DNA of 64,000 bases from the NCBI RefSeq assembly GCF_013388945.1, contig NZ_JACAEH010000004.1, positions 124,001 through 188,000 on the forward strand. Direction: 5' to 3'. Positions 23,704 through 32,077 of this stretch are shown here, one piece after another (position 1 is the first letter of the stretch; the number at the start of each line of letters is the position of its first letter). This DNA is from Nitrososphaera sp. (GTDB lineage: Archaea; Thermoproteota; Nitrososphaeria; Nitrososphaerales; Nitrososphaeraceae). The position numbers and the translations under genes were made by a program. Under the pieces are notes generated by a model that saw only the letters and a list, made by a program, of their open reading frames with translations, was not told where the DNA came from and made no database searches.

Positions 23704-24768
23704 TTAGAGTACCTTTTCTTTAAGGTTATGCCAATCCGTTATCCACGCACCGCAGTCGATATGCCTCACCAGGTATATCTCTGGATAGATATCGTACTTG
23801 GGCATGTCCGGCACCTGCTTTTCCAGCCCAATAGAAAGGTAAAGGTTTGGCAGCGCGTAAATTGCGGGCAACTTTAGGTGTTTGATTGCGGCGTAACCCC
23901 AGAGACCAATGGTGGTATGGAATTTTCCCGAATCCACCTCCGTTATCATTGGCTTCCCGTCCTTTTCTTTCATGTCAACGGAATAGCAGCCATGGGGCGA
24001 GGGGTCTATTGCGCGTACCGCCTTTTCTGCGGCAAGGTTGACTTTATCCTCATGTATTACTCTGGCTACGGTGGGAGTGCCGGTTATGCCGGAAAGCGTA
24101 AGCTGGCTGAACGGGTATTCCAAGCGTTCTCTTGCATACGAGGTGACAAGCTTGCCTTCGTGCCACAGGCTGTCCCAAGCCATGTCACGCCCTTCCAGAA
24201 ATTCTTGGATGATAAAATCGCCCCATTTGGCACGGCCTTGGGAGACGCACAGCTTGATCCAGAGGAGCACGTCGTCGGCGCTGTGGCATTTGTTGCTCAG
24301 CCTCCCGCCGGCGCCTCGTCTTGCCCTCACCCAGACTGGGAAAGCGATTTTGCCTTCAATGTCATGTAAATCTGCTTCTGAACTAATCTCTATGGTTTTT
24401 GCGACATCGATGCCGTTTCTTTCCAGCACCCGCTGCTGGGCCAGCTTGTCTCGCAAAACAACCTCGGGGGCGGGAAGGTAGGTTTCGACGTCCAGCGCAT
24501 CCCTGTTCTTGGCTATTACCTGCAATTCAGGGGTTGGCTGCGGATGCAAAAAGTCAATATCGTTTCTTTCAATCACCTTTCGGAGCTCGTCAAGGTAGTT
24601 GTGATCAGAATGATTCGGGATTACTTCCATCTTATTTACGTTGGGAAAAAGAGTGTGGAACTTGTTTCTCTCGGTTCCGACAACGAAATACTTGTCTGAG
24701 AGCGTTATGGAACGGATAAAATTTACGCCCGCCGTTCCACCGGCGCCCGTGACTAAAATATTGTACAA
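23704..24768 (-). CDS. ATP-grasp ligase (CarB-like)
   Basis: The 354 residues begin with a Rossmann-like preATP-grasp domain (YNILVTGAGGTAGVNFIRSI). The ATP-grasp fold follows: FPVWVRARRGAGGRLS, FIIQEFLEGRDMAWDSLW, and the metal site MITEVDSGKFHTT. Such enzymes form amide or peptide bonds through an acyl-phosphate, usually joining a carboxylate to an amine or amino acid. It heads the operon with the AsnB-like and amidohydrolase genes. Its TTG start lies 28 nt after a TATA element (24794-24799, minus strand). The substrate is not deducible; a uronic-acid glycan precursor is the contextual guess. Confidence 0.82.
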   Translation of the reverse strand: MYNILVTGAGGTAGVNFIRSITLSDKYFVVGTERNKFHTLFPNVNKMEVIPNHSDHNYLDELRKVIERNDIDFLHPQPTPELQVIAKNRDALDVETYLPAPEVVLRDKLAQQRVLERNGIDVAKTIEISSEADLHDIEGKIAFPVWVRARRGAGGRLSNKCHSADDVLLWIKLCVSQGRAKWGDFIIQEFLEGRDMAWDSLWHEGKLVTSYARERLEYPFSQLTLSGITGTPTVARVIHEDKVNLAAEKAVRAIDPSPHGCYSVDMKEKDGKPMITEVDSGKFHTTIGLWGYAAIKHLKLPAIYALPNLYLSIGLEKQVPDMPKYDIYPEIYLVRHIDCGAWITDWHNLKEKVL

Positions 24769-24872
24769 TCAACTTTGGTTGAAGTTGCGATGTATATTTG
24801 CCTTTTTAGTCTATTTGCCTCTTGACAAGGATCTGCTTTATATTAACAAGATGATATCCAAATTGGAAGTGC

Positions 24873-24904
24873 GTTGATGCAAGTCTGCGAGTCGGCGCAT
24901 CAAC
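24873..24904 (+). other. Hairpin in the leader of the first FkbM gene
   Basis: GTTGATGC (24873-24880) and GCATCAAC (24897-24904) are perfect 8-bp arms around a 16-nt loop, between a TATA-like CTTTATATTAAC near 24835-24846 and the GTG at 24918. It would form in the mRNA just before the start codon and could affect translation. Confidence 0.4.
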
Positions 24905-24917
24905 AAGGTGAGAAATA

Positions 24918-25802
24918 GTGCCAATTTTAAAAAATATCCTTGGTAGCCTGTACAAAAGAGGCGAGCACATACTGGCCGGTCACGAGCTCGAAAAATACCG
25001 CGTCATACACGACTTTAACAAGTGGCTCATTCAAAGGCTGAAATCTGACAGTGTGGAAGTAAACGGGTATAGGATGTTTGTGGATTGGAGAGACTCTTTG
25101 CATCTATCAATTAACAAATCTTTCGAGCCTTTTCAGACGGAAATTGCAAAAAAAATGCTAAGACAGGGTGATGTCGCGGTAGACATCGGGGCCAACATAG
25201 GCTATTATTCGCTTCTATTTGCCGCGACGGTTGGATCAACCGGCAGGGTCTTTGCCTTTGAACCGGATCCTTATAATTTCGGCCTATTGAGAAAGAATGC
25301 TGAGATTAACAACTTTTCCAATATCACGATGTTCGATAAAGCAGTGTCGGACACGAACAGGCAGGGCAAGCTCTACAAGAGCGAGTACAACCTCGGCGAT
25401 CACAGGATATTCGCGCTGGACGACGACTACAAGTCTATTGACATTGAAGTGATAAGGCTTGATGATGTCTCTGAGCTGCGCGATGTAAAGATTTCTCTCA
25501 TAAAAATAGACATCCAAGGTTCGGAAGGCGCAGCAGTCACAGGCATGAAGCAACTGATTGCCAGACAGGACAGGCTTGTTTTAATGTGCGAATTCATACC
25601 TAGCTTGATCAAAGGCTCTGGTATGGAACCCGAGTCTTTCTTGACAATGTTAAGAGAGCTCGGGTTTAAGCTACATGAGATTGATGAAAAGGCGCAGAAG
25701 ATGATCCCAACAGATGTGGAAACTCTGTTAAGAAAATATCCTACTAAAAGTAGACTGTACACTAACCTTTTGTGCGTGAAAGGCTCGCTGCAGCCGTTGT
25801 AA
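24918..25802 (+). CDS. FkbM-family methyltransferase (1)
   Basis: The 294 residues include the SAM-binding VAVDIGANIGYYSLLFAA, FAFEPDPYNFGLL and ISLIKIDIQGSEGAAVTGM, the FkbM signature with its IDIQG/IDVEG motif. Family members O-methylate sugars of surface glycans or secondary metabolites. It starts at GTG. Its last 41 nt overlap the 3' end of the convergent flippase gene, an unusually long antisense overlap. It is one of two FkbM genes in the island (the other at 30613). Confidence 0.88.
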   Translation: MPILKNILGSLYKRGEHILAGHELEKYRVIHDFNKWLIQRLKSDSVEVNGYRMFVDWRDSLHLSINKSFEPFQTEIAKKMLRQGDVAVDIGANIGYYSLLFAATVGSTGRVFAFEPDPYNFGLLRKNAEINNFSNITMFDKAVSDTNRQGKLYKSEYNLGDHRIFALDDDYKSIDIEVIRLDDVSELRDVKISLIKIDIQGSEGAAVTGMKQLIARQDRLVLMCEFIPSLIKGSGMEPESFLTMLRELGFKLHEIDEKAQKMIPTDVETLLRKYPTKSRLYTNLLCVKGSLQPL

Positions 25803-26907
25803 ATCCTGCCTGAACAATGTTTGCGAGTAGGAATCCGATGGCCAGCCCTGCCAAGTCGAACAGCTTGCCCAAAAACACTACCCCTGCAAGCAGAGCGCCG
25901 ATGTAAATCAAGCTTCCAATGAACACATGACGTGCCTTTTCATGCGCTTGCAATTCGGCGTTCATTATCGCCGTAACTGTAATCGGAATGATAGCAATGC
26001 CCACGATTTGGACCGCAGTTTTCGCGTCAATGAACTGGGGAAAAAACACATCGATGACAGCTGGCGAAGCCAGGATTATGATGCCCGCCATTCCTATCGA
26101 GAGCGCGATGCCGACCAATGCGAGTGTTCTCGTGACGCCACCGGCCGACCTTCTCGGAAGCATGAATTGATATATGCTAATCGGGAGCATGCCGGCCATG
26201 GATACAAACTGCATCCCTATCTGGTATAGTCCTAAAGTTGTCAGGCCGTAAAGCCCGATTATCACGGTCTTGTCGAGAAACAAGGGTATGTTCTGTAACA
26301 CATTCCAGCCAGCGCTATATCCTGCAAAGTTGAATTTGGGTCGAAGAGCGTCAAAATCAAGGGACACCTTTCTGAGCGTCTGGTGGAACCTGAATGCAAG
26401 GGCAATGTGAGAAACCCCAAACCCGACAAGTATGCCAAGCGGTCCCATCAGAGTAAAGAACAGGAGGGACAAGCCAAGTCGCAGGCTGCGCTCTGCAATG
26501 ACGGTTATCGCATATTCTTTGTATCGTTGCGAGCCGAGGATCTCGCCTACACTCATTGCAAAGTATACAAGTCCGAGACACAGTATAGCCGCCTGCCAGT
26601 TAAAGAATGCAATAGCGGCAGCGCCGGCGGTAGACGCGATGAGAGTAAAGGAGAATGCTTGGTGAACCAGCTTTCTATCATTTTCTTTTCCGATAAAAGT
26701 CATAAGCAGGGTATCCATACCAAACAACGCGCCAAATGCGATCATCGTTGCTAGCGAAACGTAAAAGTTGACCTCGCCGTAGCTGTCAACCTGCATCATC
26801 GAAGCAAGGAAAAGCCATGTCAAACCGCCGATTACGTTTGAAACTAGGTTGCCTAGCGTAATGGTGGATAAACCGATTTGATTCTGGGTAAGCCTAGGTA
26901 ACTTCAA
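25762..26907 (-). CDS. Wzx-type lipid-linked oligosaccharide flippase
   Basis: The 381-residue polytopic protein has about ten to twelve transmembrane helices and the MATE/MOP (polysaccharide_synt) look: ITLGNLVSNVIGGLTWLFLA, then alternating hydrophobic helices with few charges (FNFAGYSAGWNVLQNIPLFLDK). It should move polyprenyl-linked glycans across the membrane for transfer to surface proteins. It is slightly short for the family, which often has about 420-480 residues. It lies head-to-tail with the GT2 gene upstream and overlaps the FkbM gene end on the other strand. Confidence 0.82.
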   Translation of the reverse strand: MKLPRLTQNQIGLSTITLGNLVSNVIGGLTWLFLASMMQVDSYGEVNFYVSLATMIAFGALFGMDTLLMTFIGKENDRKLVHQAFSFTLIASTAGAAAIAFFNWQAAILCLGLVYFAMSVGEILGSQRYKEYAITVIAERSLRLGLSLLFFTLMGPLGILVGFGVSHIALAFRFHQTLRKVSLDFDALRPKFNFAGYSAGWNVLQNIPLFLDKTVIIGLYGLTTLGLYQIGMQFVSMAGMLPISIYQFMLPRRSAGGVTRTLALVGIALSIGMAGIIILASPAVIDVFFPQFIDAKTAVQIVGIAIIPITVTAIMNAELQAHEKARHVFIGSLIYIGALLAGVVFLGKLFDLAGLAIGFLLANIVQAGFTTAAASLSRTKG

Positions 26908-26913
26908 TTAATA

Positions 26914-27057
26914 TTACTTCCATTCATAACCAGAAAACTTATGGATGTTAGAGTTTTGCAGATGCTTTTCACCAAGTTTTTGATGCCGTGGGTGGTCTGC
27001 AATTCCGGCAACGAAAAGCGTGGACGGCACTAATAGGCGGGAATAGGGTTCCCCCAT
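26914..27057 (-). CDS. Possible 47-aa small protein with its own promoter
   Basis: An ATG-started frame on the minus strand encodes MGEPYSRLLVPSTLF, then a His-rich middle (ADHPRHQKLGEKH) and a short tail ending in YEWK. CTATAATAG (about 27080-27088, minus strand) lies 27 nt before the ATG, as for the leaderless genes here. It sits between two island genes on the same strand. There is no known family. The promoter spacing is the main support; chance remains possible. Confidence 0.4.
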   Translation of the reverse strand: MGEPYSRLLVPSTLFVAGIADHPRHQKLGEKHLQNSNIHKFSGYEWK

Positions 27058-27112
27058 TCATAAAAACGAAGTATGTCTCCGCTCTATTATAGTTTGTCAG
27101 TCGAAGTTTACG

Positions 27113-28168
27113 TTAATTACTTTTAGGAGCTGTTTGGTCGGTTCCGCTTCTCATGGCACCTTTCGCGTATATCATCAAAGTCAACCAACACGCGATAACA
27201 TGAAATTTCCATGAATCGTCACGGAACTTTGCATAGCCTGAAAGCGCCTGCAAAAGCAGGGGTATCGTCGTAACAGTATAGACGATGAACTTCATTATCT
27301 GGAGCTTGTTTCTCTTTACCAGCCAAGGATATTTTCGCAGACCCCGGCTCTTGAAGAGCAGGTAATCGTTTATGCGTCTTCTTTGTTTCCGCTTGAAATC
27401 TTCGCTGTCTTTTCCGTAGAGGTGCACTATCCCAATCTTGACTTTGGCAACCTTGTTCTGCCCGATAGAGATGATGTTGCCGAGAAGTTCTATGTCAAAA
27501 AGATAATCTCCGACGTCGCTAACAAGATTCCGCTTTATCATGAAGCCGTTTGCCCCTATGGTCGGGACCTCTTTGCCAAGGCTGACCTTGATGTAGTTTC
27601 CCTGGTCAACCTGAGGTACGTGGAGGTTCGTCCACTTGCCGGTAAGCACGCAGTATCTGTCATAATTGCCCAGAAACAAGCAGAGCGGATCGTTCATCCC
27701 GAGCAACGCCGAATATCTGGTCAAAACGGGATCAGTTTCCCTATAAGTGTAGTAGAGAGGCTCGGTTGCGACTATCTCGCGATCTTCTATAAACGGCCAG
27801 ACCATTTTTCTGAGCCAGCTCTTTTCGGGCAGAATGTTGTCGCTGTCTATCAGAGCTATGATATCATTTTGTGCTTTTTTGACTCCCACCGCCTTGCCGG
27901 CTTCGCCGGTCTTGAGAGGATTGTTTGCGATGATATCGACGCCCGCATTTCTCGCTATTTCGAGCGTGTTGTCGCTTGACCCTCCATCTGCAATTATGAT
28001 CTCGATCTTGCTGCGCGGGTAATCTTGGGCAAGAATGCTTTTCAGGCATTCAGGCAGGTATTGTTGGGAGTTGTAGGTTGGTATGACTATGCTTATTGAA
28101 GGGAGACGCTCACCTTCCACTTCAGGAAGCTGACTGAATTCTCCCAAACCGTAAATTGGCTTGCCCAA
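27113..28168 (-). CDS. GT2 glycosyltransferase with C-terminal membrane helices
   Basis: The 351 residues start the GT-A domain with SISIVIPTYNSQQYLPECL, then IEIIIADGGSSDNTLEIA and ALIDSDNILPEKSWL (DxD-type metal site). A C-terminal hydrophobic part (FIVYTVTTIPLLLQAL and FHVIACWLTLMIYAKG) probably anchors it to the inner face of the membrane. It should extend the lipid-linked glycan from a nucleotide sugar. It is downstream of the UDP-glucose dehydrogenase gene on the same strand with a 33-nt gap, so it may use the UDP-uronate or UDP-pentose products made there. Confidence 0.85.
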   Translation of the reverse strand: MGKPIYGLGEFSQLPEVEGERLPSISIVIPTYNSQQYLPECLKSILAQDYPRSKIEIIIADGGSSDNTLEIARNAGVDIIANNPLKTGEAGKAVGVKKAQNDIIALIDSDNILPEKSWLRKMVWPFIEDREIVATEPLYYTYRETDPVLTRYSALLGMNDPLCLFLGNYDRYCVLTGKWTNLHVPQVDQGNYIKVSLGKEVPTIGANGFMIKRNLVSDVGDYLFDIELLGNIISIGQNKVAKVKIGIVHLYGKDSEDFKRKQRRRINDYLLFKSRGLRKYPWLVKRNKLQIMKFIVYTVTTIPLLLQALSGYAKFRDDSWKFHVIACWLTLMIYAKGAMRSGTDQTAPKSN

Positions 28169-28201
28169 TCAGCACTAGTCCCTTTGTCTATGGATATAAA
28201 T

Positions 28202-29557
28202 TCAATGTGAAGAAAGGGTTGCTTTGGTCTTGCCAATGGCAAGATACTTGATGTCAGCCGTCTCCTTTACTTGCAGGAATCGTTTCGTATCGATCACTGC
28301 GCATTTTGACGTGAATTTTCTTATCATTTTTTCGGTTATAACTCGATAATCGTCCCAGTCTGTCATCAGTACTACACAATCCGTGTTCTTCAGAGCGTTT
28401 GCCAATGAAGCTGGATATTCGATTTTGTTGCCGAATACTGTTCTCGTGTTGTCCATGGCCATCGGATCATGTATGCGCACAATGGCTCCAAGCTCCAATA
28501 ATTTGTCAATCACTCTTATCGATACGCTTTCTCTTATGTCGTCTGTGTTTTTCTTGAAAGATGTGCCCAGAACCGTAATCGATTTGCCGCTGATCGGTCC
28601 CAATCCATGTTTGACCAGATCTATCACGGCCTGTGCTTGAAGTTTGTTTACTCTGTCCGTAGCTTCCAGAAGTGTTGGATCAAGCCCCAGTGTCTTGCAG
28701 AACTGTATGAATCCTGAAACGTCTTTTGGAAAGCAAGAGCCGCCGTAGCCAGGTCCTGCAGAAAGGAACTGGGAACCTATCCTTGGGTCGGTCCCTATAG
28801 CGCCTGCGATGATATCTACGTCTGCGCCGGGAATCTTGTTGCACACATTTGCTATCGTGTTTATGAAGCTGATCTTTGTTGCCAAGAAGGAGTTGTTTGA
28901 GTATTTGATCAGTTCAGCTGTAACAATGTTTGTTTTCAATATCTTCGTTCGCGGGCCGTATAGATTTCTAAAGAAGCTGTGAACTCGTGAGTCTACTTTC
29001 TTGTCCCCGGTTCCAATTACTATGATGTGTGGATTCAGCGAGTCTTCGACGGCACTTCCTTCCCTAAGAAATTCAGGCGTCATTGCTATTCCAAAGTCGG
29101 TCGAACGCTGTTTGTTGCTCCCAGCTTCGATGTTCTTGGTTACCACGTTCCCGGTCGTTCCCGGAGGTACTGTGCTCTTTACGCAGAATACGTGATATTT
29201 TCTCGAGTCCTTGATGACTTGTCCGATCTGCAGGCTGACTCTTGCAACGTAGTCAAGGTTGACCGAGCCATCAGAATTCATCGGGGTGCCGACGCATATG
29301 AATGTCAGGTCAGAATTGTCGATTGCCTCGGCAATAGAGCTTGTTGGAACTAGTCGCTTTTGGGCAACTGCTCTTTTCACCAGGGCATCTAACTTTGGTT
29401 CAAAGAACGGCGCCCTCCCTTTCCTGATAATGTCTATCTTGTTCTCGTCGCTATCGACGCCGTACACGAGAGCGCCCTTCTTTGCAAAGACGGCCGCGGT
29501 TGTGAGGCCCACGAATCCCATTCCTATGATCGATACTTTGTGCGTCAATCCACTCAT
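28202..29557 (-). CDS. UDP-glucose 6-dehydrogenase
   Basis: From the ATG at 29557 the product is 451 residues. It has the NAD-binding VSIIGMGFVGLTTAAVFA, FICVGTPMNSDGSVNLDYV, STVPPGTTG, MTPEFLREGSAVEDSLNP, the catalytic-cysteine motif GPGYGGSCFPKDV, and GTSFKKNTDDIRESVS. These identify a UDP-glucose/GDP-mannose dehydrogenase, and FLREG with GSCFPKD favours UDP-glucose. It oxidises UDP-glucose twice to UDP-glucuronate. The upstream neighbour is a UDP-xylose synthase-like SDR and GalU is at 49283, completing a UDP-Glc to UDP-GlcA to UDP-Xyl route. The longer ATG (29581) would overlap the upstream stop by 19 nt; the shorter one starts 5 nt after it. Confidence 0.9.
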   Translation of the reverse strand: MSGLTHKVSIIGMGFVGLTTAAVFAKKGALVYGVDSDENKIDIIRKGRAPFFEPKLDALVKRAVAQKRLVPTSSIAEAIDNSDLTFICVGTPMNSDGSVNLDYVARVSLQIGQVIKDSRKYHVFCVKSTVPPGTTGNVVTKNIEAGSNKQRSTDFGIAMTPEFLREGSAVEDSLNPHIIVIGTGDKKVDSRVHSFFRNLYGPRTKILKTNIVTAELIKYSNNSFLATKISFINTIANVCNKIPGADVDIIAGAIGTDPRIGSQFLSAGPGYGGSCFPKDVSGFIQFCKTLGLDPTLLEATDRVNKLQAQAVIDLVKHGLGPISGKSITVLGTSFKKNTDDIRESVSIRVIDKLLELGAIVRIHDPMAMDNTRTVFGNKIEYPASLANALKNTDCVVLMTDWDDYRVITEKMIRKFTSKCAVIDTKRFLQVKETADIKYLAIGKTKATLSSH

Positions 29558-29562
29558 CTTTC

Positions 29563-30576
29563 CTATGAAGACGTGTTCCAATCTAGAGTCATTTGAATGC
29601 CCGTCTTGAGATCAATCTTGGGCGTCCAAGATAAAAGTTCATTTGCCTTTCTGATATCCGGGCAGCGTCTTTTCGGGTCGTCTGGTGCTGGAGGGGCGAA
29701 TACTACGTCGGACTTGCTGTTAGTCACCTCTTTGATGGCTTGTGCCAACTGCAGAATGGTCATTTCCTCTGGATTCCCGATGTTAATTACTTCGTTAACA
29801 AGAGTCGATTGCGCAAAATACAAGATTCCTCTTACAGTATCGCTTACAAAGCAAAATGATCGCGTCTGCTTGCCATCTCCAAAAATCGTGATATCCTTGT
29901 TGGATGACGCCTGCATCAGAAATCTTGAAACAGCCCTGCCATAGTATCCGTCAGCCCTCAATCTTGGTCCGTAGGTGTTGAAGATCCTGAATATTTTCAC
30001 GGGCACATTGTATTGTCTTGAATACGCCATGAAAAGCGCCTCTGCATACCTCTTGCCTTCATCGTAACACGACCTCAATCCGACCGGATTGACATTGCCC
30101 CAATATGATTCAGGAGTTGGTATTACCCGGGCATCACCGTATACTTCCGATGTGGAGGCAAACGCTATTGGTATGCCTCTTTCCTTGCAATAACTCAAGA
30201 GTTTCTGCGAACCTGTAGAGTTGGGGAGCAAAGATTCTACAGGATGTAGCTGATAGTCTTCTGGCGATGGTCTGCTTGCCAGATGAAAGACAAAATCACA
30301 GTTTATTGCTGATAGATCCGCGGTGACTATGTTTTCATGAATGAGATGAAAGTTTGGATGCTGGCGCAGATGATCCACGTTTGTTGCAGGGCTTGTGGAG
30401 AAATCGTCAACACAGTACACCGTGCCTCCAATCTTGCATATGGCCTCGGAGATCCAGCTTCCGAGAAAGCCGGCGCCGCCGGAAATCAGGAACGACTTTG
30501 ACCTGAAGAAATTAGTTTTGATTCCATCGTCCAATATGAGCGATAATGTCTTGTCTATCAGGTCTGCCCGGCGCAT
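29563..30576 (-). CDS. UDP-glucuronate decarboxylase-like extended SDR (UDP-xylose synthase)
   Basis: The 337 residues have the SDR nucleotide loop ISGGAGFLGSWISEAI and AFASTSEVYGDA. The diagnostic stretch is GNVNPVGLRSCYDEGKRYAE (YxxxK with the RSCYDEGKR motif), followed by GKQTRSFCFVSDTVRGI. RSCYDEGKR is typical of UDP-glucuronate decarboxylases, which make UDP-xylose through a 4-keto intermediate. The gene is immediately upstream of the UDP-glucose dehydrogenase gene, so the two steps are encoded together. A UDP-apiose synthase or epimerase is a less likely reading. Confidence 0.85.
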   Translation of the reverse strand: MRRADLIDKTLSLILDDGIKTNFFRSKSFLISGGAGFLGSWISEAICKIGGTVYCVDDFSTSPATNVDHLRQHPNFHLIHENIVTADLSAINCDFVFHLASRPSPEDYQLHPVESLLPNSTGSQKLLSYCKERGIPIAFASTSEVYGDARVIPTPESYWGNVNPVGLRSCYDEGKRYAEALFMAYSRQYNVPVKIFRIFNTYGPRLRADGYYGRAVSRFLMQASSNKDITIFGDGKQTRSFCFVSDTVRGILYFAQSTLVNEVINIGNPEEMTILQLAQAIKEVTNSKSDVVFAPPAPDDPKRRCPDIRKANELLSWTPKIDLKTGIQMTLDWNTSS

Positions 30577-30612
30577 GAAAGCAAGGTCGCCTGATATGTT
30601 AATAATCTTTTA

Positions 30613-31437
30613 TCAACCGGCTGCCCTTGCTGGAACGAAATTTGTGTTGATTGCATGTAGCACCCCTGTTCCTGAACTTGCTCCTCCTGTCCCTGGCTTG
30701 GGCCTTGTGCCCGGGGGCCCTATTTTGAAGACATATCTAAGATACTTCCTTGTGAGAAAGAAGCTGTTTTTGAACTCCCCAGCCAAGAAACTGCCGAAAT
30801 GTGAAGTGATGTTTCGGCGGATTCTAGAATAATCCACATCGGTTATGTCCTTAATTACAAAACCATTCCCGGTCAGTAACTCAGAGATTTCGTTTCGAAT
30901 TTCAGAAGAGTGAACTTCTATTATCATTTCCCGTATGGCTTTCCAGTGATGGAAGGCCTTCAGGACCTTCGCCTCGTATCCTTCTATGTCCATCTTGATT
31001 ACATTTACTTCTTTACAGTCGTCGCGCTCCAAAATCGCATCTAACGAGTCAGACTGGACCGGTTGGCCTTTTTCCGAAATTTTGGCGAGAGATGAGAGAC
31101 CGTCAATTTTTACTATTTCCATTTTGTCTGATACCGCCATATTGAATAGAGTGACATTTTTCAGACTGTTGTCTTTGACCGCTCTCTCTAAAACGCGAAA
31201 GTTGGATGGTTCGGGTTCAACTGCAATAACCTTCTTTACTCTGTCAGAGATGTGTATTGTAAACAATCCTATGTTGGCACCAAGGTCTATTACTACATCG
31301 TCTTCCTTCAAGGCAAATGGCCAGTATACATTGGCCAGTACGACCTCGGCGTATGCCCAGTAGTCCCAAGCATCCCTGAAAAGGTAGGTCTTGCCCGCGT
31401 GTTTGAGACTCACCAGTTTTTCGGGTCTGCCGTTCAT
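30613..31437 (-). CDS. FkbM-family methyltransferase (2)
   Basis: The 274 residues have VVIDLGANIGLFTIHISD, KKVIAVEPEPSNFRVLE and VIKMDIEGYEAKVLKAF, a clear FkbM core. The last ~35 residues form a Gly/Pro/Ser-rich tail (PPGTRPKPGTGGASSG) that the first FkbM protein lacks. The tail may be disordered, or read-on into former intergenic DNA after loss of an earlier stop. It likely O-methylates a sugar of the surface glycan. Confidence 0.87.
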   Translation of the reverse strand: MNGRPEKLVSLKHAGKTYLFRDAWDYWAYAEVVLANVYWPFALKEDDVVIDLGANIGLFTIHISDRVKKVIAVEPEPSNFRVLERAVKDNSLKNVTLFNMAVSDKMEIVKIDGLSSLAKISEKGQPVQSDSLDAILERDDCKEVNVIKMDIEGYEAKVLKAFHHWKAIREMIIEVHSSEIRNEISELLTGNGFVIKDITDVDYSRIRRNITSHFGSFLAGEFKNSFFLTRKYLRYVFKIGPPGTRPKPGTGGASSGTGVLHAINTNFVPARAAG

Positions 31438-31478
31438 TTAGTGAAGGAAACTAATCTAGTCTTATATGCATTCCGGGG

Positions 31479-32036
31479 TCAGATTATTTCTTGAAGTTCC
31501 CCGAGAGACATGAAAGGTATGCCACCTTCTCTTCGTACAAGGTATGCCTTGCATTGCAAAGTTGAGGCACTGTGATAGTCATGCGCTTTATCTCCTATCA
31601 CTAGGGTATCTTGTCCTAGAACGTTGAACTTCTTTAGGCAACGTGATATCTGTTCCAATCTGGGTACGACATCGTCACGTGTAACCACATAGTCGAATTT
31701 GTTGGATATTTCCAGTCGCTTCATGATTTCTGATGTGGGTTTTTTTCCCTGAAGAGTTACAAGACAAATAATGTAGTCTTTTTTCCTTGCTTTTTCAAGC
31801 ACGTTTCTGGCGTGGTCTTTTATTTTCAATGTATCGAGGGAGTTCAGTTCAAAATCATCCAGCATGGCGAATGCGGCCTTTCTGTCGTTTTCACCCAGCT
31901 TGCTGATGCTCTCCATTATGCGAGTAAAATCAGAGTTGAAATTGGCGCCCAATTCTTTCCGTAGCCGATCATAATCTATCTCAAACGAAACCAGCGTCCC
32001 ATGCAGATCAAAGATCATCATTCTGCGCCGTATCAT
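31479..32036 (-). CDS. HAD-superfamily hydrolase-like protein with DxH instead of DxD
   Basis: The 185 residues follow the HAD order. Motif I is MIFDLHGTLVSF, motif II CLVTLQGKKP (Thr), then a Lys-containing helix near motif III, and motif IV LVIGDKAHDYHSA (GDxxxD). Motif I keeps the nucleophile Asp, but the second Asp (general acid/base in phosphatases) is His. This position also varies in dehalogenases, phosphonatases and P-type ATPases, so activity may differ from plain phosphatase. In a glycan locus a sugar-phosphate phosphatase is the first guess. The start may be any of the Met codons within the first seven residues. Confidence 0.78.
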   Translation of the reverse strand: MIRRRMMIFDLHGTLVSFEIDYDRLRKELGANFNSDFTRIMESISKLGENDRKAAFAMLDDFELNSLDTLKIKDHARNVLEKARKKDYIICLVTLQGKKPTSEIMKRLEISNKFDYVVTRDDVVPRLEQISRCLKKFNVLGQDTLVIGDKAHDYHSASTLQCKAYLVRREGGIPFMSLGELQEII

Positions 32037-32077
32037 GCGTATTCGCTTGTTATCAGTTATGGAGGTATGAATATGTT

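Noticed and set aside
24871-24904. Hairpin before the FkbM gene as a tRNA or riboswitch
   Set aside because: There is only one stem-loop of 8 bp, no cloverleaf, and no known riboswitch core.
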